From assembly GCA_002887195.1 (NCBI GenBank), contig PJAB01001777.1:1-12261 (forward strand): DNA of 12,261 bases, read 5' to 3'. The translations under genes and the position numbers were made by a program. Within the stretch, counting starts at the first letter, position 1; every line of letters starts with the position of its first letter. Under the pieces are notes generated by a model. The model was not told the DNA's origin, searched no databases, and was given only the letters and a program-made list of their open reading frames with translations. Positions 6,088 through 12,261 of the stretch are shown piece after piece. The DNA comes from Chrysochromulina parva (Eukaryota; Haptophyta; Prymnesiales; Chrysochromulinaceae).

Positions 6088-9000
6088 ATGGCGAATGATG
6101 AAGACAGCGATGGTGAAGCGGCTCGCAAGCGTCCTCTGGGAAAGCCGCCCATCGGCAGCAACGGTCGGCCTCAGATTTGGAAGCCTGACACGGGCTGGGT
6201 CGACGAGATGGCGGGCTTCAACCCGTCCGGCGTTCGAGGAACTCGAGAGCGTAAGCAGACGCGCAAGGCGCTCGAGAAGGTGGCTTGGCTTGACGAGGAC
6301 GACGAGGACGACAGAGCGCGAGCGCGTGCCGCGTCTCACAAGGACGATGACGATTTGACCTTTGGCCTCGGCGGGGCGACTCATCGGAGGGCTTCGGGCG
6401 GCAAGAGAGGCAGCATGACTGTGTCAGCACTTGAGCGCGCACGAACGGCCGCCGCTGCAGCGGCGTCCATGACGCAACCCGTATCCCTGGCGCCGCCGCC
6501 AGCCGACTTCAAGCCTCTCGCCGACCTCAAGGGAGCCAATGCCTCCGACGTCGTCGGCAGGCGAATCCGCACGTGGTACGAGGGCGACGCAGGCAGCGAC
6601 GCAGGCGGCGGCGCAGGCGGCGACGCCGGCGGCGACGCAGGCAAGGATGGCTCTGCGACCGTTTGCAGCAGGGGTGGGCACGAGCGCCGTGTTGAGCCCG
6701 CGGTGGGCATCGTGACGTTCTACGACCCTGCCGGCCGGCTGCACGCTGTGTACGATGGCGAGAACGAGGCCAATGGGCTCTGGGTCGACGGGGACGACGA
6801 ATGGGAATGGGTGGGACGCCCTTGATGACGTCTGATTGCCTCTGATGACGTCTGATTGCCGCTGATGGCCTCTGATGACACCCTTGATTGCTTCCCTCAT
6901 CAGGTGGACGAGGGCGACCCCCTCTTCGCGCCACCGTCGCGGGAAGAATTGTTTGGCAAGTGGAGGGAGGACGACGTTACGGAGGAGATCGAGAGGATTT
7001 ACCTGGTGCGCGAGTCGGCGGCGGAGAGCGAGATCGGGGGAGATCGACTGCGGAGCGAGATCGAGGGAGATCGACTGCGAAGCCGATCGGCGCCATCGCC
7101 GCCCCAGCTCGAGTTCTACGTCAAGTGGAAGGCGCGATCCCACCTCCACTGCCAGTGGGTGCCCAGGACGGCGCTCGAAGAGGACAATGACCTCAACAAG
7201 CGGCGCGTAGCCAAGTTCCTCAAGCAGCTCGCGACGGCGCTCGCGGACGCACGAGCGTACGCCGCCGACGCGGCCGCCGACGCGGCCGCCGATGCGGCCG
7301 CCGACGGCGCGGCGCTCAGCGGCAGCGGCAGCAGAGCGCCATTGACGCGAGTGGAGTCCTCTACGAGCGCCGTCCTGGGCATGGGCTTCGACGAGCGCAT
7401 CGGGCGCGCGGCCGTGGATGTCGATGGCCATCCTTGGGAGGCGGGGGGCGCCGTCGTGGGCGATGGGCGCCGTCGTGGGCGCGCGGCCGTGGATGTCGAT
7501 GGCCATCCTTGGGAGGCGGGGGAGCAGCCTTTCAATGCCGACTACTTGGAGGTGGACCGTGTGGTCGCCTCTTGATTGCCTCTGTTGACGTCTGATTGCC
7601 TCTGATGACACCCTTGATTGCGTCCCTCATCAGGTGGACCGTGTGGTCGCCTCGCGCCCCTCAGAGCATGGTCTACCGCCTTCGTTTCTGGTCAAGTGGC
7701 GCGCCCTCCCGTAAGCGAGCGCTCACCACGGCGCCCTCCCGTATGCGAGCGCTCACCACGGCGCTACGTGGGGAGGGTGGCCTCGCATGCAAGTGCTCAC
7801 CACGGCGCCCCGCACCTCTCTGGTTCCCCACAGGTATGCGAGCGCTACTTGGGAGGGATGCCTCGCCCTTGTCAACCACCAGAGCGCGATCGCGGCGTTT
7901 CGGGCGCGTCAGCGGCCGCCGCCGCCCGGCGAGGTGGTGCTCGCGCTCAACGGCTACCGTCCACCGCCGTCCAACTTCACACCGCTCGCTGCCTCGCCCC
8001 AGTACAAGAATGGCCACGTCCTGCAGCCCCACCAACTCGATGGGCTCAACTGGCTTCTCTTCAGCTGGTGCGGCATGACCCTCCGCGCCCACGACGGCGC
8101 CCGCGCGCCGCCACCGCACTGCCGCGCAGCCACGTCGCATAGGTTGGCCGCCGTGCGCCGCTGCCACATCGCCGTCACATCGCCGCCGCGTTGCGATCTC
8201 TTCACACCGCGTTGCGATCTCTTCACAGCGTCTCGCAGTCTCCCTGGCTCCCGTTCACAGCTCCCTTGCTCCCCTTCACAACAGGTACAATCATCGCTCC
8301 GTGATCCTCGCCGACGAGATGGGCTTGGGCAAGACGGCCCAGGCCATTGCGATGCTCGACCACATCTGGCGGCGCGAGAGCATCCGAGGCCCTTTTCTCA
8401 TCGTTGCGCCGCTCTCGACACTGGCCCACTGGCAACGAGAGATTGAGGAATGGACTGACCTCTCGGTGCTCAATTATTGGAGACCCCTGATGACCTCTGA
8501 TGACCTCTGATGACCTCTGATTACCTCTGATTACCTCCCTCATCAGGTGCTCAATTACTACGGTCGCGCCGAGTCTCGCGACGTCATGCATCAGTACGAC
8601 GTGGCACTGTGAAGGACCCCCTTAGCATGCACGTGCTCACGACGACGCGCTCGCTCCCCACAGGTACGAGTGGCACTTTGAAGGACTCGCCGCACAGCCG
8701 TCGCCTGGCGCGCCGCAGATGAATGCCATCAGTGGCCATCAGTGGCAGCCGTCCGTGCCGTTGCCGTCGCCGGGCAGAGGTACCGGTAGGGGCAACGGCC
8801 GTGGCGAGAGTGCGCGAGGCGGGGGGCGCCGTAGTGGGCGTGGGCGAGGCTCGACGCTCGACTCTTCCAAATTAGGGAGTGCGAGCGAGGCAGGGACGGC
8901 TGCCAAATTAGGGACTGCGGCCGTTCGGATTCAGGTGCCTTCCGATTACGTCGAAGGGAGACCCCTGCTGATCAAGGTAGGTGCAGCCACCTTTCGCGTC

Positions 9001-12000
9001 CTCGTCCCGCCAGGCACCGCCCCCGGCGCGCAACTCAACATCAGCGTGCCGTGGCCGCCCGTGCTTGCTCCTCAGCCGGCCGCCCCAGCGCCCGCCCCAG
9101 CGCTCGCGACAGCGCCGTGGCCGCCTGTGCTTGCTCCTCAGCCGCCCGCCACAGCGCCCGCGCCGGCACCCACGTCAGCGCCCACGTCAGCGCCCGCCAC
9201 AGCGCCCACGTCAGCGCCCGCCACAGCGCCCGCCCCAGCGCCCACGTCGGCGCCCAATGGCTCGCAAGCAGTTACCGGTGTGGCTGCGGAGGTCGCTGCC
9301 GAGGTCGCCTCGCGATTATGGGCGGCAAGCAGCCCTAATATGGCAATCAGCCCTAATATGGCAAGCAGCTTGGCTAATGCCATGGCTGGGCAGCACGCCG
9401 GCGGTTTCATGGCTAATGCCATGGCTGCTGGGCAGTGCACCTCCGCCACGCAACTAGCAGCGGCAGCGGCGGCAGCGGCGGCAGCGGCTGCAGCGGCTGC
9501 AGCGACAGCATCAGCGTCGTCGTCGGCAGCGGCAGTAGCAGCAGCGGCGGCAGCAGCAGCCAGAACATTGCCGTCTGTGGGAGGGTTGCCATCTTTGGAA
9601 GCAGCCAGAACTTTGCCATCCAATGCTGTAGCTCCAACTATGGGGGTGAAGGCTGAGGCGGGAGCGCCCGGCACGACGCTCTCTCGAAGCGCTCTCGACG
9701 CAATCTCGACGCAATCTGGAGCGCCCGGCACGACGCTCGCTCGATGCGCTCTCGATGCAATCTCGACGCAATCTGGAGCGCCCGGCACGACGCTCTCTCG
9801 AAGCGCTCTCGACGCAATCTCGACGCAATCTGGAGCGCCGGGACGGGCGGCGCCTGTGATGGCGGCGCCCATCAAGTCAGAGTCAGGTCTTGCCGCGACG
9901 GCGCCTGTGATGGCGGCGCCCATCAAGTCGGAGTCAGGTCCGACCGCACTGCCACGCGACCTGCGTGCACCACCTTCTCTGCCTTTCCCGGCACCACCGT
10001 TGGAGCTTCAGGCGTCGTCACGGGCACCACCGTGCACCCAAACGCTGCCGCCGCCGCCGCCACCCCCACACGCACCGGCGCTCCCCGAGGGCCTGAGATG
10101 GAAACACCCCCCGGCACCGGCACTCCCCGGCGCACCTGAACCACCCTCGCCGCCGTCCTCGCCGCCGGGTGACGCGCCCGCAGATATGGAAGTGGAGACA
10201 CCGCCCGCCGCGCTGCCTCCGGTCATGCCACCGCCCGCCGCGCTGCCTCTGGTCATGCCACCGCCCGCCGCGCTGCCTCCGGTCATGCCACCGCCCGCCG
10301 ATATGGAAGTGGAGCCACCGCACGCCGCCGTGCCTGCGGCCATGCCAGCGCCCGCCCAACACAGCGCCCCGACGTGCCACGTGGGCGCCCGTGACGACGC
10401 CCGCGGCGCCCGTGACGACGCTCCGACGTGTCACGTGAGCGCCCGTGACGACGCCCCGACCTGTCACGTGGGTGCCCCTTCATGCGGTGGCGATTCCGAC
10501 GCTCCCAAAGAAGGCAACCCTCCCAAAGATGGCAACCCTTCCACAGATGACAACCTTCCCAAAGATGGCAACCTTCCCAAAAATGGAAACCTTCCCACAG
10601 ATGACGCCCCGGCAGCCGCCGCGACCCCCCGCGACCCCGCCGCTGCGTCGCTCCCCTCACCTCAACTCCCCTTGCCTCAACCGTCGCCTCAGCCGTCTTG
10701 CCCGGCGTGCCGAGGCCGGCACCTCGCCCACACGTGTGGCAAGGGCATCAAGCGGAAAGCTAAAGACGACGAGGGAGCAGCGCTCAAGGAGGCGGTGGTG
10801 CGGGAGGCGGCGCTGGCTGGGGCGACAGCAGGCCGGTCCAACGGCAGCTCAGTTTCGTCATCGAGTCAGCCCAGTTTAGGCAGCGGGCCGGTGGTGCGCA
10901 TGCAGCTCACCGTCGTCACCGGCGTCGTCCCGGGCACTTCGGGCGTCGTCACGGGCACTATGGGCGGCGTCACGGGCACTACGGGCGTCGTCACGGGCAC
11001 CACCTCTCTTCGGGTGCAGCTCTCTGTCGTCAGCGCGCGGACCGCTGGAGGAGCGACCGCGGTGGCGCAGTGCCACGGCACGTCCTTCCCCGCGCCGCCG
11101 TCGTTCCCAAGGCCACCTCCCTTGCCGCCTCTGTCGAGCCGAGTGCAAGTCCCTGCTTCGCAGCAGCATAAGTTGCACAAGTTCCAGGTGTTGCTGACGT
11201 CGTATGAGAGCGTACGGGACGACCCGGAACTGTTCCGTTCAATTCACTGGCGCGCGCTGGTAATCAGCTCTGATGACCTCTGACGACCTCTGATGACCAA
11301 TGATAACCTCTGATGACCTCTGGTGACCTCTGGTGACCTCTGATGACCTCTGATTCACTTCGATTCACTCTGCTGACCTCTCTCATCAGGTGATCGACGA
11401 GGCGCATCGGCTCAAGAACAAGGACTCGTTAATGGCCGCTGATCTGCGCGCACTGCGAACCGAACATACCGTCATGCTCACCGGCACGCCGCTCCAAAAC
11501 AGCACCACGGAGCTGTGGGCACTCCTCTCGCTGCTCGACCCGCAACTCTTCCCCTCCCTCGAGGACTTCCTGCGTCGCTTCGGCAAGCTCACCGACTCTC
11601 ATCAGGTCGATGAGCTGCGCGAGAAGCTGCGCCCGTATTTGCTTCGCCGCCAAAAGGGCGATGTGCTCTCGGGCACGCTCGCGCCGCTGGAGGAGGTGAT
11701 GATTTGGATCGAGCCTCTGATGACCTCTGATGAGCCTCTGATGACCGCTGATGACCTCTGATGACCTCTGATGACCTCTGATGACCTCTGATGAGCCTCT
11801 GATCACATCTGATGACCTCTGATGACCTCTGATGACTTCACAGATGATTGTTTGGGTGGAGCTCACGTACGACCAGAAGAAGATGTACCGCGCCGTGCTG
11901 GAGAGCCGTCGCGACGTGCTGCTGCACGGGGTGGAGAACGCTCCGCTCCCGTCGCTGATCAATCTCCAACTCGAGCTGCGCAAGTGTTGTAACCACCCGT

Positions 12001-12191
12001 GAGTCTCGTCAATTGCCTCTTGATTGCCTCTGATCAATCCGTACCTTCTCCGGGGCTCCTCGCATGCAAGTTTTGCTCTCCACGGCGCGCTCAACCCCCT
12101 TTCGTGTTCCCCACAGGTACCTCATACGTGGCGTCGAGCAATCGATGACGAACCACAAGACAGCGGCGGAGGTGCGCGAGGCGATGCCCCA

Positions 12192-12261
<70 letters not shown>
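6088..12261 (+). CDS. CHD-type chromodomain SNF2 helicase, multi-exon, 3' partial
   Basis: Exons: 6088-6810, 6904-7551, 7634-7710, 7834-8067, 8285-8465, 8547-8593, 8664-11259, 11390-11695, 11844-11998 and 12117 onward. The start is the ATG in GCCATGG. Order of parts: acidic N-terminus; Tudor-like segment (VVGRRIRTWYEG, residues 155-166, then VGIVTFYDPAGRLHAVYDG from 206); chromodomain 1 (EEIERIYLV...EFYVKWKARSHLHCQW, about 268-350); chromodomain 2 (PPSFLVKWRALPYASATWEG, about 452-512); SNF2 lobe 1 with motif I DEMGLGKT (571-578, Lys577), PLSTLAHWQREIEEW, motif II DEAH (1505-1508) and LTGTPLQN (1532-1539); then LRKCCNHPYL. The tandem chromodomains plus GLNWL...SVILADEMGLGKT identify the CHD family of ATP-dependent nucleosome remodelers. 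Helicase lobe 2 lies beyond the window. About 827 residues of low complexity (646-1472) interrupt lobe 1 between the motif Ia region and motif II. The exon 1 donor could also be at 6784. Confidence 0.88.
6586..6651 (+). repeat. 12-bp coding repeat, Gly/Asp/Ala-rich, inside Tudor-like segment
   Basis: Degenerate GACGCAGGCGGC units encode DAGS-DAGG-GAGG-DAGG-DAGK. They separate the WYEG half of the Tudor-like domain from the VGIVTFYD half and lengthen a loop that is normally short. Confidence 0.75.
6811..6903 (+). other. CHD intron 1 (family A)
   Basis: Donor GTGGGACGCCC, acceptor CCCTCATCAG before GTGGACGAGGGC. The interior is TGATGACGTC / TGATTGCCTC / TGATGGCCTC decamers. A donor at 6784 (GTCGACGGGGACGAC) is in the same phase and matches the next exon start at 12 of 16 bases, so the true donor is unsettled. 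Confidence 0.7.
7402..7522 (+). repeat. 46-bp direct repeat flanking a 29-bp insert in CHD exon 2
   Basis: Bases 7402-7447 and 7477-7522 are identical, offset 75 bp (25 codons, in frame). They encode GRAAVDVDGHPWEAG twice. The 29 bases between are GCGCCGTCGTGGGCG units, the reverse complement of the family C intron core. No AG acceptor precedes the second copy, so the segment is read as coding. Confidence 0.9.
7552..7633 (+). other. CHD intron 2 (family A) with perfect 20-bp exon copy
   Basis: Donor GTGGACCGTGTGGTCGCCTC, acceptor CCCTCATCAG, and the next exon starts with exactly the same 20 bases (22 including the shared AG before each). The offset equals the intron length, 82 nt. The join restores DYLE/VDRVVASRP in chromodomain 2. 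Confidence 0.9.
7711..7833 (+). other. CHD intron 3 (family B)
   Basis: Donor GTAAGCGAGCGCT after GCGCCCTCCC, acceptor TTCCCCACAG before GTATGCGAGCGCT (12 of 13 bases shared). The join restores WRALPYASATWE. The 30 bases around the donor (7701-7730) are tandemly repeated at 7731-7760. The interior contains GCATGCAAGTGCTCACCACG. Confidence 0.88.
8068..8284 (+). other. CHD intron 4 (family C, with 21-bp repeat)
   Basis: Donor GTGCGGCATGACC, acceptor TTCACAACAG before GTACAATCATCGC. The join gives NWLLFSW/YNHRSVILADE. It starts with GCGCCCACGACGGCGCC (family C). CGCGTTGCGATCTCTTCACA occurs twice (8187-8206 and 8208-8227). Confidence 0.85.
8466..8546 (+). other. CHD intron 5 (family A)
   Basis: Donor GTGCTCAATTATTGG, acceptor CCCTCATCAG before GTGCTCAATTACTACGG. 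The first 11 bases of the intron equal the first 11 of the next exon. The interior is TGATGACCTC/TGATTACCTC decamers. The join gives DLS/VLNYYGRAESRD. Confidence 0.9.
8594..8663 (+). other. CHD intron 6 (family B)
   Basis: Donor GTACGACGTGGCACTGTGAA, acceptor CTCCCCACAG before GTACGAGTGGCACTTTGAA. About 23 bases match, with one inserted C and one substitution in the intron copy, which has a frameshift and a TGA. The join restores MHQYEWHFEG. The interior carries GCATGCACGTGCTCACGACG. Confidence 0.9.
9661..9831 (+). repeat. 57-bp coding repeat, three copies
   Basis: Copies start at 9661, 9718 and 9775. Each encodes GAPGTTLSRSALDAISTQS with two substitutions in the middle copy. A fourth begins at 9832 and diverges after GAPG. 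Confidence 0.92.
10699..10737 (+). other. zinc-knuckle-like motif CX2CX3HX4C in the CHD insertion
   Basis: The residues are CPACRGRHLAHTC, followed by GKGIKRKAK. The spacing is one residue shorter than the retroviral-type zinc knuckle (CX2CX4HX4C). It could bind zinc and nucleic acid or protein. It is the only cysteine-ordered motif in an otherwise low-complexity insert. Confidence 0.5.
11260..11389 (+). other. CHD intron 7 (family A)
   Basis: Donor GTAATCAGCTCTGATGACC, acceptor TCTCATCAG before GTGATCGACGAG. The join restores RAL/VIDEAHRLKN at helicase motif II. About ten TGATGACCTC-type decamers make up the interior. Confidence 0.9.
11696..11843 (+). other. CHD intron 8 (family A)
   Basis: Donor GTGATGATTTGGATCGAG, acceptor GACTTCACAG before ATGATTGTTTGGGTGGAG. 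The intron start is a diverged copy of the exon start. The join gives APLEE/MIVWVELTYDQ. The interior is more than ten TGATGACCTC units with TGATGAGCCTC variants. Confidence 0.88.
11999..12116 (+). other. CHD intron 9 (hybrid of families A and B)
   Basis: Donor GTGAGTCTCGTC, acceptor GTTCCCCACAG before GTACCTCATACG. The join restores KCCNHPYLIRG. The 5' half has TTGATTGCCTCTGATC (family A) and the 3' half GCATGCAAGTTTTGCTCTCC...CCCCACAG (family B). This is the only intron with a GTGAGT donor. Confidence 0.88.
12189..12261. repeat. poly-C run at the window end
   Basis: About 70 C's with a single T interruption follow the CHD exon 10 frame (VREAMPHP). It would encode poly-proline if real. It looks like a sequencing or assembly artefact at a contig edge, so the CHD frame should not be trusted beyond about 12188. 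Confidence 0.8.

Larger units (their letters stand above)
8689..11169 (+). other. low-complexity insertion within CHD ATPase lobe 1
   Basis: About 827 codons lie between HQYEWHFEGL and KLHKFQVLLTSYES; in other CHD proteins these blocks are separated by only a short loop. In order the insert holds Gly/Arg-rich sequence; a short beta-type module (IQVPSDYVEGRPLLIKVGAA, then VLVPPGTAPGAQLNISV); SAPTSAPATAP repeats; poly-Ala; a 19-residue triple repeat; Pro-rich repeats; DGNLPKNGNLPTDD repeats; a CX2CX3HX4C motif; and GVVTGTT repeats. The frame is fully open. Confidence 0.75.

Noticed and set aside
7741..7833. Alternative CHD intron 3 donor at 7741 in the tandem 30-bp repeat
   Set aside because: Using it would retain CCG TAA and stop the protein. 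The donor at 7711 restores the chromodomain 2 sequence.
11598..11612. CTCATCAGGTCGATGAG inside CHD exon 8 as an intron acceptor
   Set aside because: It matches the family A acceptor, but the frame through it (DSHQVDELREKLRPYLLRR) aligns with the conserved SNF2 sequence, so it is exon. A fossil of a lost intron is possible but cannot be shown.

Overview
This is a GC-rich nuclear fragment from a eukaryote, most likely a unicellular alga of the haptophyte or pelagophyte kind. That placement is an inference. It rests on high GC, many short GT-AG introns (one GC-AG) made of repetitive sequence, alanine/proline-rich low-complexity protein segments, and eukaryote-type families (CHD remodeler, FAIM1-like, PDZ, EF-hand). 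No rRNA, tRNA, CRISPR array, phage or plasmid signal was seen.

Layout, left to right: (1) the 3' end of a membrane-protein gene on + (2-232). (2) A 628-bp convergent intergenic stretch. (3) An apparently intronless EF-hand gene on - (861-2282). (4) A 745-bp repeat-rich intergenic region with an AT-rich patch and inverted repeats (2283-3027). (5) A two-PDZ-domain gene on - (about 3028-4428), five introns, possible signal peptide. (6) A G-rich 10-bp minisatellite (4531-4670). (7) A FAIM1-like gene on - (4688-5753), four exons. (8) A 334-bp divergent promoter region (5754-6087). (9) A large CHD-type chromatin remodeler on + (6088 to beyond the end), at least ten exons, with Tudor-like, two chromodomain and SNF2 ATPase segments. 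An insertion of about 830 residues sits inside its first ATPase lobe. The window ends in a poly-C run of doubtful reality.

The main discovery is the intron population. Protein-family alignment places the splice junctions without relying on repeats. At many of them the intron's first bases are a copy of the first bases of the following exon (20/20 nt in CHD intron 2; about 23 nt in intron 6; 38 bp with one mismatch around FAIM intron 2). Intron interiors fall into a few shared families: TGATGACCTC decamers ending in CATCAG; a GCATGCAAGTGCTCACC...CCCCACAG type; and a CCCACGACGGCGCC type. The families lie in the sense orientation of the host gene on both strands. Fragments of the same families in antisense orientation are found inside CHD coding exons, one of them between 46-bp direct repeats. 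This looks like an introner-type intron-gain system with long, coding-derived target duplications, in which orientation may decide whether an insert becomes an intron or coding sequence.

The genes do not form an obvious pathway. The FAIM-like and CHD genes share a divergent promoter region.
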